Source of the DNA: Microbacterium hydrocarbonoxydans
GTDB lineage: Bacteria; Actinomycetota; Actinomycetes; Actinomycetales; Microbacteriaceae
Length of the DNA stretch: 64,000 nucleotides
NCBI RefSeq assembly: GCF_900105205.1
Contig: NZ_FNSQ01000005.1
Location: 2,976,001-3,040,000, forward strand
Reading direction: 5' to 3'
The position numbers and the translations under genes are program-made. The notes beneath the pieces are model-generated. The model searched no databases and had not been told where the DNA came from. It saw only the letters and a program-made list of their open reading frames with translations. This document shows, piece after piece, positions 43,975-52,269 of this stretch (its first letter is position 1; each line of letters begins with the position of its first letter).

Positions 43975-44907
43975 TCATCGGGCGGAGCGGGACTTCGCCT
44001 GTCTCTCTCGAGCCTCGCGCAGCGCCTGACGCTCGATCTTGTGCGCCGCACGCAGGGCCTTCTCGGCTTCGCGCACCGCCTTCTGCGCCTCCTTGAGGCG
44101 TCGATCGCCGGCGAGCTCGACGGGATCCAGCGCGATCCACTCGTCGCTCACCTCGTGCGAGGCTCCTCCGGCGAGCGCCTCGATGTATGCCGCGACACCG
44201 TCGAGGAGACGATCCACACCGAATCGGAACGGATCGGCAGGCGAGGTGAAGACCCCGTCATCGATCGCACGGCGCAGCGCCGGGAACTCGTCCACCGTGA
44301 TGACGCGGTCGTACAGCTCGGACTCCCTGACGGCGACCTCGTCGGCGCTGAGACCGGTGCCCCTGGACTGCTCCGTGTAGCCCGCCTGCACGATGCCGCA
44401 CCATCGGGCGTCGCCGGTCACCGCGAGGGCCACCGCCATGCGCTCCTCGGCGGACAGCGGCGTCTCCTCCAGGGCGGCGAGGCTCGCATCGAGCCAGGCC
44501 GAACTGTTCGGCGTGATCGGCGAGCCGGTGATGGGCAGCGAGAGGATCCACGGGTGGCGCTGATAGAGCAGCACCTGCTCGGCGTAGAGCGCGAGCAGCT
44601 TCGGCCGCCAGCCCTCCCGTTCCCGATGCGATTCGGGAGGCAGGCCCGTCGCCTGCTCCTGCATCAGAAGCAGGAGATCGTCCTTCGCGCTCACATAGCG
44701 GTAGAGCGACATGGGCGTGAACCCCAACGCCGAAGCCACCGCGGCCATCGAGACGGCGCCGATGCCCTCGGCATCCGCCAATTCGACCGCGGCATCGACG
44801 ATGCGCTCGACGCTCATCTCGCGCTTCGGTCCACGCTGCGGATTGGCGGCCACGCCCCAGGCGAGCGCGATCCCTCGAGGCAGTTCGGGTGGCTCGTTGT
44901 CGATCAC
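43975..44907 (-). CDS. TetR family regulator of the DrrAB-type exporter
   Basis: 310 residues, long for TetR. After a ~30-residue lead, the HTH is MSVERIVDAAVELADAEG to FTPMSLYRYVSAKDDLL. A TetR_C-type ligand domain follows, and the last 45 residues are a charged helix (RRLKEAQKAVREAEKALRA) that looks coiled-coil. GTG 44907 is six bases after TACACT. Palindromes lie in the gap to the divergent exporter operon, so it is the likely local repressor. Confidence 0.9.
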   Translation of the reverse strand: MIDNEPPELPRGIALAWGVAANPQRGPKREMSVERIVDAAVELADAEGIGAVSMAAVASALGFTPMSLYRYVSAKDDLLLLMQEQATGLPPESHREREGWRPKLLALYAEQVLLYQRHPWILSLPITGSPITPNSSAWLDASLAALEETPLSAEERMAVALAVTGDARWCGIVQAGYTEQSRGTGLSADEVAVRESELYDRVITVDEFPALRRAIDDGVFTSPADPFRFGVDRLLDGVAAYIEALAGGASHEVSDEWIALDPVELAGDRRLKEAQKAVREAEKALRAAHKIERQALREARERQAKSRSAR

Positions 44908-44913
44908 CTGTCC

Positions 44914-44919
44914 AGTGTA
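44914..44919 (-). promoter_or_regulatory. -10 box TACACT, leaderless start of tetR
   Basis: Leftward TACACT, six bases, then GTG 44907; fixes the unusual GTG start. Confidence 0.6.
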
Positions 44920-44922
44920 CTT

Positions 44923-44941
44923 CTGTTTATGTAGTAAACAG
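44923..44941. promoter_or_regulatory. Operator dyad CTGTTTA-N5-TAAACAG
   Basis: Perfect 7-bp arms around five bases, immediately upstream of the tetR -10 box in the -35 region. Expected to bind the TetR protein and repress its own gene. Confidence 0.75.
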
Positions 44942-44950
44942 TGTGTTATG

Positions 44951-44972
44951 GTCATACACAATTGAGTATGAC
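44951..44972. promoter_or_regulatory. Second dyad GTCATAC-N8-GTATGAC
   Basis: Perfect 7-bp arms with eight bases between, ten bases from the first dyad but of different sequence. TTGAGT (44962-44967) inside it could be the -35 of the exporter operon. Either a second regulator or a looser TetR site. Confidence 0.6.
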
Positions 44973-45011
44973 GCACACAGTTTTTACTCGATCAATACGA
45001 AGGGACACATG

Positions 45012-45893
45012 ATGGAGACGGCCATCGAGATTCGCGGGCTGCGCAAGGCCTTCGCGACGAAGGTGGTGGTCGATGACCTCGACTTCACGGTCCGGCGCGG
45101 CGAGGTCTTCGCGCTGCTCGGGCCCAACGGAGCGGGCAAGACCACCACGATCAACATCCTCACCACCCTCGTCACCCCGGACGCCGGAGTGGCCAGAGTC
45201 CTGGGCTACGACACCCGGACCGAGACGGCGGAGATCCAACGCCGCATCAGTCTCACCGGTCAGTCCGCCGCCGTGGACGATGCCCTGACGGGCCTGGAGA
45301 ACGTCGTCATGTTCGCGAGACTGGCGGGCCTGAACCGGGCCGAGTCCGCACGTCGGGCGACGGAGCTCCTCACCCGCTTCGACCTGACGGAGGCCGCGAC
45401 GAGAGCGGTGCGCACTTACTCCGGCGGGATGCGGCGCCGACTCGATCTCGCCCTCAGCTTCGTCGTCACACCGGAGGTGCTGTTCCTCGACGAACCCACC
45501 ACCGGGCTCGACACCCGCAGCAGGAGAGACCTCTGGGACCTCATTCGCACGGTCGCCGCAACCGGCACGACCGTGTTCCTGACGACCCAGTACCTGGAGG
45601 AGGCCGACCAGCTCGCCGACCGGATCGCGGTGCTCCACGGAGGCAGGATCGCCGCCCTCGGCACCCCCGCCGAGCTCAAGGCCAGGGTGGGCGGTGACAC
45701 GGTCGAGCTCCATGACGCGCAGGGAGAACTCACCCGTGAGATCCCCACGGACGGCAGTGTCGCCGATCTGCGGCGGGCCCTCGACCTGCTCGACGAAGAA
45801 GGGCTCGACGGCGTCGTGACACTACGACGTCCGACGCTCGACGACGTCTTCCTCGCAGTCACCGCTTCACCTCGCATCCAGGAGATCGCATGA
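45012..45893 (+). CDS. ABC exporter ATPase (DrrA/daunorubicin-resistance type)
   Basis: 293 residues. Walker A GPNGAGKTT (37-45), signature YSGGMRRRLDLALSF, Walker B VLFLDEPTTGLDTRSR and switch residue in LTTQYLEEAD, where Gln replaces the usual His, as is normal for DrrA. A C-terminal domain ends with RRPTLDDVFLAVT. ATG 45012 suits the GAAGGGA site; ATG 45009 is equally in frame. Divergent TetR probably represses it until substrate appears. Confidence 0.93.
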   Translation: METAIEIRGLRKAFATKVVVDDLDFTVRRGEVFALLGPNGAGKTTTINILTTLVTPDAGVARVLGYDTRTETAEIQRRISLTGQSAAVDDALTGLENVVMFARLAGLNRAESARRATELLTRFDLTEAATRAVRTYSGGMRRRLDLALSFVVTPEVLFLDEPTTGLDTRSRRDLWDLIRTVAATGTTVFLTTQYLEEADQLADRIAVLHGGRIAALGTPAELKARVGGDTVELHDAQGELTREIPTDGSVADLRRALDLLDEEGLDGVVTLRRPTLDDVFLAVTASPRIQEIA

Positions 45894-46705
45894 GCACCGC
45901 AGCCGTCATCCCGTCCCTCGCGCCGTCGGCTGCCCCGCCACGGCCCCGCCTCCGCGGGTTGACCGCCGAGTCCGTCTTCGTCGGCCGCAGCCTGCGTCAC
46001 TCGCTGCGTGACGGCGAATCGCTGCTCATGGCGATCCTGCTCCCGGTGATGCTCATGCTGATGTTCACCTGGGTCTTCGGCGGCGCGATCGATCCCTCCG
46101 GCGCCTACGTCGACTACGTGGTGCCGGGGATCATCCTCACGTGCGCCGGCTTCGGCGCATCCTCGACCGCCGTCTACGTCGCCAACGACATGCGCACCGG
46201 CATCATCGACCGCTTCCGGACGATGCCTCTGCGCGCCAGCGCGGTACTCACCGGCCATGTGGTCGCGAGCCTGCTGCGCAACCTCGTCGCGACGACGATC
46301 GTCATCGGCGTCGGCATCCTCGTCGGCTTCCGCCCCGAGGCCTCGCTCGGGCAGTGGGTGGCCCTCGCCGGGCTGATCGCGCTGTACATCCTGGCGATCA
46401 CCTACCTCTTCGCGGCGATCGGCCTCGCCGCGGGCTCACCCGAGGGAGCGAACGGCTACGGATTCGTGCTGCTGTTCCTTCCCTATCTGTCGAGCGCTTT
46501 CGTCCCGGTGGCGAGTATGCCGGACTGGCTGCAGCCGGTCGCAGCCCATCAGCCGATCACCCCGATCGTCGATACGATCCGGGGGCTCCTCACGACCGCA
46601 CCACTGGATGCCGCGCCATGGGCCGTCGGATGGTGCCTTGCGATCCTCGTCTTCGCCGTGCTCTGGGGCACCTGGCTCTTCCGCCGCAAGGCCGGGCGGC
46701 GCTGA
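45890..46705 (+). CDS. ABC-2 type exporter permease (DrrB type)
   Basis: 271 residues, six membrane helices, ABC-2 fold. LLMAILLPVMLMLMFTWVFGG near the start and GFGASSTAVYVANDMRTGIIDRFRTMP in the middle are DrrB hallmarks. ATGA overlap with the ATPase gene. The pair exports a drug-like or lipid-like compound; the natural substrate is unknown. Confidence 0.93.
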   Translation: MSTAAVIPSLAPSAAPPRPRLRGLTAESVFVGRSLRHSLRDGESLLMAILLPVMLMLMFTWVFGGAIDPSGAYVDYVVPGIILTCAGFGASSTAVYVANDMRTGIIDRFRTMPLRASAVLTGHVVASLLRNLVATTIVIGVGILVGFRPEASLGQWVALAGLIALYILAITYLFAAIGLAAGSPEGANGYGFVLLFLPYLSSAFVPVASMPDWLQPVAAHQPITPIVDTIRGLLTTAPLDAAPWAVGWCLAILVFAVLWGTWLFRRKAGRR

Positions 46706-46768
46706 GCCCCGATCGAGCTGCGGCGCACCACCGGACTCAGCGGAGACATAGGACGTATGCCGCAGTTG

Positions 46769-46784
46769 CCCAGACTGGTCTGGG
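46769..46784. terminator. Perfect palindrome in the exporter/ArsR gap
   Basis: CCCAGAC-TG-GTCTGGG, 7-bp arms. First of three hairpins in a 211-bp gap between convergent genes; could be terminator or protein site. Confidence 0.4.
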
Positions 46785-46823
46785 ACGGTGAGCAGACGGC
46801 TCACGATGGCACCATCCGGGTCG

Positions 46824-46842
46824 CGCGGGCGTGGGGCCCGCG
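46824..46842. terminator. GC-rich hairpin
   Basis: CGCGGGC and GCCCGCG, five-base loop. Second hairpin of the gap. Confidence 0.45.
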
Positions 46843-46847
46843 GCCTC

Positions 46848-46881
46848 GCCCCTGACGACTGCCCCCCGAATCGTCAGGGGC
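46848..46881. terminator. 11-bp perfect hairpin before the arsR stop
   Basis: GCCCCTGACGA (46848-46858) pairs with TCGTCAGGGGC (46871-46881) across 12 bases. Closest to the arsR 3' end, so the likely leftward terminator. Confidence 0.6.
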
Positions 46882-46916
46882 GACGTGCGTCCGGCATCAG
46901 TGGCATCGAGCCGGCT

Positions 46917-47333
46917 TCAGCCGCCGAGCCTCTTGAACGCATTGGCGACGACGTGCTTGGCCGACGCCGCCGCACGTCCGACGACCTCCGCCGCATGGGC
47001 GGCGCCGTCCGGCAGCGGGAGTCCCGGGTAGTCGATGTCCGGGGCGTCGTCACCGTAGGCATCCATGAGGAACGGCACGAGCCAGTCGTCGACGGAACCG
47101 AGCGGCTCGACCTCGAGGCTGTAGAAACGGCGTTGTCCGTCTTCGCGCACGCTGACGAGTTCGGCCTCGCGCAACACCTTCAGATGCTTCGAGACCGTCG
47201 GCTGGCTGATGCCCAGATCGGCGACGATCTGGCTGACGCTCGTGCCGGCATCCCCTTCGGTGGTGCGACGCAGGAGGAGCTGGAGGATGTCTCGCCTCGT
47301 ACCGTCTGCGATCACGTCGAAGATGTCCGTCAT
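46917..47333 (-). CDS. ArsR family winged-helix regulator
   Basis: 138 residues. FDVIADGTRRDILQLLL, SQIVADLGISQPTVSKHLKVLREAELV and the wing VREDGQRRFYSLE make a typical ArsR HTH. The metal-binding Cys cluster of ArsR/SmtB sensors is absent, so it likely senses something else or acts by abundance. A C-terminal tail of 45 residues is unusual. ATG 47333 is six bases after TACCCT. Divergent from the potassium uptake operon, which it may control. Confidence 0.9.
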   Translation of the reverse strand: MTDIFDVIADGTRRDILQLLLRRTTEGDAGTSVSQIVADLGISQPTVSKHLKVLREAELVSVREDGQRRFYSLEVEPLGSVDDWLVPFLMDAYGDDAPDIDYPGLPLPDGAAHAAEVVGRAAASAKHVVANAFKRLGG

Positions 47334-47339
47334 GTGATC

Positions 47340-47345
47340 AGGGTA
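47340..47345 (-). promoter_or_regulatory. -10 box TACCCT, leaderless start of arsR
   Basis: Leftward TACCCT, six bases, then ATG 47333. Confidence 0.6.
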
Positions 47346-47439
47346 GTCGTCCCCGGCACGGAGTACCATGACGAAGGCTCGGCGAACGGCGTCGTGCAGT
47401 CGCGACCACGCGGCGAGTGGGAGAGCGAAGGGGGACGCG

Positions 47440-48870
47440 ATGTCGGGCATCGTTTCGGCGTCGTCTCCTCGACAGCGGCTCCAGAACGCCGCGTCCTGGG
47501 GCAAGCACATCATCACGTCGTCGCCCTCGCGCTTCGCGATCGTGATCTTCGCGCTCCTCATCCTGGTCTTCACGGTGCTGCTGTCACTTCCGATCGCGTC
47601 GGCGGACCGCACCGTCACTCCCCTGGCCGACGCCCTCTTCACGGCCGTCTCGACCATCTGCGTCACAGGACTGTCGACCGTCGACATGGCGACCCACTGG
47701 TCGCCCTTCGGCCATGTACTGGTCTTCATCGGAGTGAACATCGGTGCTCTGGGTGTCCTCACGCTCGCATCGCTGATGGGGATGCTGATCTCCAAGCGAC
47801 TGGGACTGCGCGCCAAGCTCCTGGCCGCGGGTGACACGAACCCCCTCCGTGCGCACGGAGGTGTGGTCAACGAGAGCCAGACCGTGCGACTGGGCGAGGT
47901 CGGCCAGCTCCTGACGACGGTCGCCGTCTCGGCGCTGATCATCGAAGGCGTGCTGGCCGTGCTGCTCTACCCCGCTCTCGTGATGGCCGGTGTCGAGCCG
48001 ATCGCCGCCCTGTGGGAGGCCCCGTACTTCGCCGCGATGGCGTTCACCAACACCGGGTTCGCCCCGAACGCGGGCGGCGTCGCGGTGTTCGCGGACGACT
48101 ACCTCGTGCTGACGCTGCTGATGGTCGGCGTGTTCCTCGGGAGCATCGGCTTCCCGGTGATCTACACGCTCGCCAAGCATGTCTGGCACGTGAAGAAGTG
48201 GTCGCTGCACACCAAACTCACCCTCGTCACCACCGTGCTGCTGTTCGTGCTCGGCGCCGCCGTCTTCCTCATCCTCGAGTACGCCAACCCCAAGACCTTC
48301 GGGTCGATGGATGCGGCCGACACCACGTTCCAGGCCTTCTTCCTCTCGGCGATGACCCGCTCCGGCGGCTTCAACGTGATCGAGATGGACGACCTGAACG
48401 GCTCGTCCCTGCTCGCCGCGAGCATGCTCATGTTCGTCGGCGGCGGCTCGGCCTCGACGGCCGGCGGCATCAAGGTCACCACCCTGGCCGTGCTCGCGAT
48501 CGCCGTGTGGTCGGAGGCGAAGGGCCGCCAGTCCGTCGAGGCCTTCGGCCGCCGCATCCCCAGCGACGTGCAGCGCGTCGCCCTGAGCGTCGTCGCGTGG
48601 GGAGCCACGATCGTGGCGCTCTCGACGATCATCATCGCCCAGATCACGAAGGCCGACATCAGCCATGTGCTCTTCGACGTCATCTCGGCCTTCGCCACCG
48701 TGGGGCTCTCCACCGGGCTGACCGCCGAGCTGCCGGACGCCGGCTCCTACGTCCTCGCCGTCACCATCTTCATGGGGCGCGTTGGTACAGTGACTCTCGC
48801 CGCGGCGGTCGCCGCGACATCGCGAACGCAGTACTACTCACTGCCCGTGGAAAGGCCGATCGTTGGTTGA
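47440..48870 (+). CDS. Trk/Ktr-type potassium uptake membrane subunit
   Basis: 476 residues, four repeated M-P-M units. The four selectivity loops are visible as STICVTGLST, AMAFTNTGFAP, AMTRSGGFNV and AFATVGLSTG, each with the central Gly. It imports potassium with sodium or proton coupling. ATG 47440 has GAAGGGGG upstream. The regulatory subunit gene overlaps its end by eight bases. Confidence 0.94.
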   Translation: MSGIVSASSPRQRLQNAASWGKHIITSSPSRFAIVIFALLILVFTVLLSLPIASADRTVTPLADALFTAVSTICVTGLSTVDMATHWSPFGHVLVFIGVNIGALGVLTLASLMGMLISKRLGLRAKLLAAGDTNPLRAHGGVVNESQTVRLGEVGQLLTTVAVSALIIEGVLAVLLYPALVMAGVEPIAALWEAPYFAAMAFTNTGFAPNAGGVAVFADDYLVLTLLMVGVFLGSIGFPVIYTLAKHVWHVKKWSLHTKLTLVTTVLLFVLGAAVFLILEYANPKTFGSMDAADTTFQAFFLSAMTRSGGFNVIEMDDLNGSSLLAASMLMFVGGGSASTAGGIKVTTLAVLAIAVWSEAKGRQSVEAFGRRIPSDVQRVALSVVAWGATIVALSTIIIAQITKADISHVLFDVISAFATVGLSTGLTAELPDAGSYVLAVTIFMGRVGTVTLAAAVAATSRTQYYSLPVERPIVG

Positions 48871-49534
48871 AGTCCTCCGGGGCGACGCTCCCGTCCTCGT
48901 CATCGGTCTCGGCCGGTTCGGTGCCGCCTGCGCGGGCGAACTCGACCGTCTCGACCGCGAGGTGCTCGCGATCGACGACAACCTCGAGCTCGTGCAGAAG
49001 TGGTCGGACCGCGTCACCCACACCGTGCAGGCCGATGCCAAGAACATCGACGCCCTCCGGCAGATCGGCGCCCAGGACTTCCAGGTCGCCGTCGTGGCGG
49101 TCGGTTCGTCGATCGAGGCATCCGTCCTGATCACCGCGAACCTCGTCGACCTCAAGGTCCCGCAGATCTGGGCCAAGGCCGTCTCGCAATCGCACGGCAA
49201 GATCCTCGCCCGCGTCGGTGCCAACCACGTCATCTACCCCGAGCGCGAGGCCGGAGAGCGCGTCGCGCACCTCGTCTCCGGCCGGATGCTGGACTTCATC
49301 CGCTTCGACGACGATTTCGTGCTCGCCAAGATGTACCCGCCCAAGTTCATCCGCGGCGTCGGCCTCAACGAGTCCGGTGTGCGGAGCAAGTACAAGGTGA
49401 CGGTCGTCGGCGTGAAGAGCCCGGGCAAGCCGTTCCGCTACGCGGAGGCCAACACGATCGTCACGAACCACGACCTGATCATCGTCTCGGGCACCAACAG
49501 CGACATCGAGCGCTTCGCCGCCCTCGATCGCTGA
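48863..49534 (+). CDS. Trk/Ktr-type potassium uptake regulatory subunit (RCK)
   Basis: 223 residues. RCK_N Rossmann domain with GLGRFG (15-20) and Asp in AIDDNLEL for NAD or ATP/ADP binding, then an RCK_C domain from about 135. It gates the membrane subunit. Start is a TTG at 48863 with GAAAGG upstream, inside the last codons of the channel gene; no ATG or GTG fits better. The rare TTG and 8-base overlap suggest strict coupling of the two subunits. Confidence 0.93.
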   Translation: MVEVLRGDAPVLVIGLGRFGAACAGELDRLDREVLAIDDNLELVQKWSDRVTHTVQADAKNIDALRQIGAQDFQVAVVAVGSSIEASVLITANLVDLKVPQIWAKAVSQSHGKILARVGANHVIYPEREAGERVAHLVSGRMLDFIRFDDDFVLAKMYPPKFIRGVGLNESGVRSKYKVTVVGVKSPGKPFRYAEANTIVTNHDLIIVSGTNSDIERFAALDR

Positions 49535-49553
49535 GATCGCACGCGGGCGGTTC

Positions 49554-49841
49554 TCAGGCGTCGACGTCGAGGACGATCTCCACGTCGTCGTCCACGCCGA
49601 TCTCCTCGCGGTCCTGCAGCGCCTTCTTGATCGGGACGATGTAGCCGCCGTCCTTCGGCCAGAGCGCCGTGGTGACCGTGGTGCTGCCGATCGTGACGGA
49701 TGCCGGGATCATGCCCCACCCGTAGGTGACGACGCCGGCGACCTCGCCGATCATCTCGCTCTCGGCCGGCGGCACGGTGACGAAGTGGAACGGCGCGGGC
49801 CCGCGCCAGTACCAGATCTCCCCCGAGAACCGCAGCTGCAT
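49554..49841 (-). CDS. DUF1905 family protein
   Basis: 95 residues, all-beta. FSGEIWYWRGPAPFHFVTVP and the later GYIVPIKKALQDREEIG are the family signature. Function unknown; relatives are sometimes fused to YdeI-like domains. ATG 49841 is one base after the proC stop (TGACATG), so it is translated together with proC. Confidence 0.85.
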   Translation of the reverse strand: MQLRFSGEIWYWRGPAPFHFVTVPPAESEMIGEVAGVVTYGWGMIPASVTIGSTTVTTALWPKDGGYIVPIKKALQDREEIGVDDDVEIVLDVDA

Positions 49842-49842
49842 G

Positions 49843-50682
49843 TCAGGCGCCGGCCGCGAGTTCCCGGGCGCGGGCGAGCGCCGCATCCGCCGCTTCCGCG
49901 AACGTGCGATCGAGGTGCGCGTCCTGCAGCACGGCGACGGCGCGCTCGGTCGTGCCCTTGGGACTCGTGACCCGACGACGCAGTTCAGACGGCTCCTCCC
50001 CGGAGGCGTCGAGCAGGGCGGTGGCGCCGATGAAGGTCTGCTCCACCATCAGCCGCGCATCGGCGACGCTGAATCCCATGCCGACGGCCGCCTTCGTGAG
50101 CTCCTCGATGAGGAGGTAGACGTAGGCGGGACCTGAGCCGGAGATGGTGGACAGCGCATCGATCTGCGATTCCGGCACCTCGACCACCGCTCCGACGGTC
50201 TGGAACAGGCGGTGCACGAGCGCGACGTCGTCGGGGGTCGCGGCAGCGCCGGCCGCGAGACCGGTCATGCCCTTGCCGACGGTCGACGGGGTGTTCGGCA
50301 TCGAGCGGATGACGCGGACCTCAGCGCCCAGGTTGTCGGCGAACGTCTGCAGGGTGACGCCGGCCGCGAGGCTGACGACGATCGCGTCGTCAGCCAGTGA
50401 CGGAGCGATCTCCCGCAGCAGATCGGGCACCATCGCGGGCTTGACGCCGACCAGCACGATCCGCGCCTGCGCAGCCGCTTCGGTGTTGCCGTCGGGTGTG
50501 TCGGAGAGCGCGATGCTCGTGACGCCCTCGAGTTCGGAGAAGGCAGCCGCCTTCTCGGCGGTGCGGTTGGTCGCCGTGATGCCGCCGTCGACGCGGATAC
50601 CCGACGCCACCACTCCGCGGAGGATCGCTCCCCCCATGGAACCGGCACCGAGGAACGCGAGGGCGGGGAGAGAATCAGCCAT
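49843..50682 (-). CDS. proC: Pyrroline-5-carboxylate reductase
   Basis: Last step of proline synthesis, NADPH reduction of pyrroline-5-carboxylate. 279 residues. Dinucleotide loop FLGAGSMGGAI (9-19), MPNTPSTVGKGMTGL, and the dimer helix motif SGSGPAYVYLLIEEL are hallmarks. ATG 50682 follows TAGGAT by six bases. Confidence 0.96.
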   Translation of the reverse strand: MADSLPALAFLGAGSMGGAILRGVVASGIRVDGGITATNRTAEKAAAFSELEGVTSIALSDTPDGNTEAAAQARIVLVGVKPAMVPDLLREIAPSLADDAIVVSLAAGVTLQTFADNLGAEVRVIRSMPNTPSTVGKGMTGLAAGAAATPDDVALVHRLFQTVGAVVEVPESQIDALSTISGSGPAYVYLLIEELTKAAVGMGFSVADARLMVEQTFIGATALLDASGEEPSELRRRVTSPKGTTERAVAVLQDAHLDRTFAEAADAALARARELAAGA

Positions 50683-50688
50683 GTCGTC

Positions 50689-50694
50689 ATCCTA
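50689..50694 (-). promoter_or_regulatory. -10 box TAGGAT, leaderless start of proC
   Basis: Leftward TAGGAT, six bases, then ATG 50682. Confidence 0.6.
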
Positions 50695-50730
50695 CGGCGG
50701 GCTCTTCCGGTGTCGACGGGCGAGCAGATC

Positions 50731-50736
50731 TAGACT
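50731..50736 (+). promoter_or_regulatory. -10 box TAGACT, leaderless start of CDF gene
   Basis: TAGACT, six bases, then ATG 50743. Confidence 0.6.
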
Positions 50737-50742
50737 CGACGC

Positions 50743-51714
50743 ATGAGTGCATCCGGCGGCAGCAAGGCGATCATCGCGGCATTCCTGGCGAACCTGGGCA
50801 TCGCCCTGGCGAAGTTCCTCGCCTGGGCGCTCTCGGGTTCCGCGTCGATGCTCGCCGAGGCGATCCACTCGGTCGCCGACTCCGGCAACCAGCTCCTCCT
50901 CATGCTCGGCGGCCGCAAGGCGAAGCGCGAGGCGGACAGGTCGCACCCCTTCGGGTACGGCCGGGAGCGCTACGTCTACGCGTTCGTCGTGTCGATCATC
51001 CTGTTCTCCGTCGGCGGACTCTTCGCGATCTACGAGGCGATCGACAAGCTCACCCACCCGCACGAGCTCGACAAGACCTGGTGGTGGCTGCCGATCGTCG
51101 TGCTCGTGGTGGCGATCGGGCTCGAGTCGTTCTCGCTGCGCACCGCCGTCAGGGAGAGCAACCTGGTGCGGGACCGCGACCAGTCGTGGGTGTCCTTCGT
51201 GCGCCGGGCGAAGGCCCCCGAGCTCCCCGTCGTGCTGCTCGAGGACGTCGGGGCCCTCACCGGACTCACGTTCGCACTGCTCGGCGTCGGACTCACCATC
51301 ATCACCGGCAACCCGCTCTTCGATGCGCTCGGCACTCTGATGATCGGCATCCTGCTCGTGCTCATCGCCATCGTGCTCGGGGTGGAGACCAAGAGCCTCC
51401 TCGTCGGAGAGGGAGCGACCCAGGCCGACCACGACCGGATCGTCGACGCCATCAACGCGGGTGACGAGATCGAGAAGATCATCCACATGAAGACCCTGTA
51501 CCTCGGGCCGGATGAGCTGATGGTCGCCGCCAAGATCGCGCTCAGCGCCGACAAGCCGCTGCGCGAGGCCGCTGACGACATCGACGCCATCGAAGGTCGC
51601 ATCCGCGAGGCCCTGCCGATCGCGCGCGTGATCTACATCGAGCCGGACGTGTACCGTCCGTCCCTCGATCCCGAGCCCTCGACGGACGTCTTCGTACTCA
51701 AGTCCTCGGACTGA
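50743..51714 (+). CDS. Cation diffusion facilitator family transporter
   Basis: 323 residues, six membrane helices with a cytoplasmic C-terminal domain. Metal residues lie in EAIHSVADSGNQ (helix 2) and in ALLGVGLTI to NPLFDALGT (helix 5). HPFGYGRERYVYAF is a clear subfamily mark. It exports divalent metals such as zinc or manganese in exchange for protons; which metal is not certain. Confidence 0.92.
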   Translation: MSASGGSKAIIAAFLANLGIALAKFLAWALSGSASMLAEAIHSVADSGNQLLLMLGGRKAKREADRSHPFGYGRERYVYAFVVSIILFSVGGLFAIYEAIDKLTHPHELDKTWWWLPIVVLVVAIGLESFSLRTAVRESNLVRDRDQSWVSFVRRAKAPELPVVLLEDVGALTGLTFALLGVGLTIITGNPLFDALGTLMIGILLVLIAIVLGVETKSLLVGEGATQADHDRIVDAINAGDEIEKIIHMKTLYLGPDELMVAAKIALSADKPLREAADDIDAIEGRIREALPIARVIYIEPDVYRPSLDPEPSTDVFVLKSSD

Positions 51715-51732
51715 GTCGGCGCGGGCTCCGCG

Positions 51733-52188
51733 TCAGCGACGGCGCTCGAAGAAGTCTCGGAGCAGGGCTCCGGCGGCATCCGCCTCGACGCCGCCGATCA
51801 CCTCCGCGCGGTACGGCAGACGTCGATCGCGGAGCACGTCGTACATCGAGCCGGCAGCCCCCGCCTTGTCGTCCCAGGCGCCGAACACGACCCGACTGAT
51901 CCGCGCCTGCAGGATCGCGCCGGCGCACATGACACAGGGTTCCAGGGTCACCACGAGCGTGTGGCCCTCGAGGTTCCAGGAGCCGACAATCGCGGCCGCC
52001 GCTCGCAGAGCTGCGATCTCGGCGTGCCCGGTCGGATCATGCGTCGCCTCGCGGTCGTTGCGTCCTTCGCCTACCTGCATCCCCTGAGCGTCCAGCACCA
52101 CAGCCCCCACGGGGATCTCCGAGGCCTGTGCCGCGTCGGCTGCCAGCTCGAGAGCTCGACGCATCGCGACACGATCGGAGGGCTTCAT
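51733..52188 (-). CDS. tadA: tRNA-specific adenosine deaminase
   Basis: Makes inosine-34 in tRNA-Arg(ACG). 151 residues. Zinc and catalytic residues HAE (55-57) and PCVMC (84-88) are intact. The usual TadA wording NDREATHDPTGHAEI is present, which separates it from cytosine deaminases. ATG 52188 follows TAGGCT by six bases. No tRNA gene lies next to it. Confidence 0.95.
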   Translation of the reverse strand: MKPSDRVAMRRALELAADAAQASEIPVGAVVLDAQGMQVGEGRNDREATHDPTGHAEIAALRAAAAIVGSWNLEGHTLVVTLEPCVMCAGAILQARISRVVFGAWDDKAGAAGSMYDVLRDRRLPYRAEVIGGVEADAAGALLRDFFERRR

Positions 52189-52194
52189 GCGTCG

Positions 52195-52200
52195 AGCCTA
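52195..52200 (-). promoter_or_regulatory. -10 box TAGGCT, leaderless start of tadA
   Basis: Leftward TAGGCT, six bases, then ATG 52188. A box of the same kind serves upp in the opposite direction about 60 bases away. Confidence 0.6.
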
Positions 52201-52257
52201 CGACAGCGGCTGCGGTGTCCTTCCGCAGTCGATGTCGTGCCGGAGCCGTCCGCCCAT

Positions 52258-52263
52258 TAGCCT
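52258..52263 (+). promoter_or_regulatory. -10 box TAGCCT, leaderless start of upp
   Basis: TAGCCT, six bases, then ATG 52270. Confidence 0.6.
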
Positions 52264-52269
52264 GTATCC

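Noticed and set aside
52189..52269. tRNA gene near tadA
   Set aside because: The gap is 81 bases and filled by two divergent promoters; no cloverleaf is present. No tRNA was found elsewhere in the gaps either.
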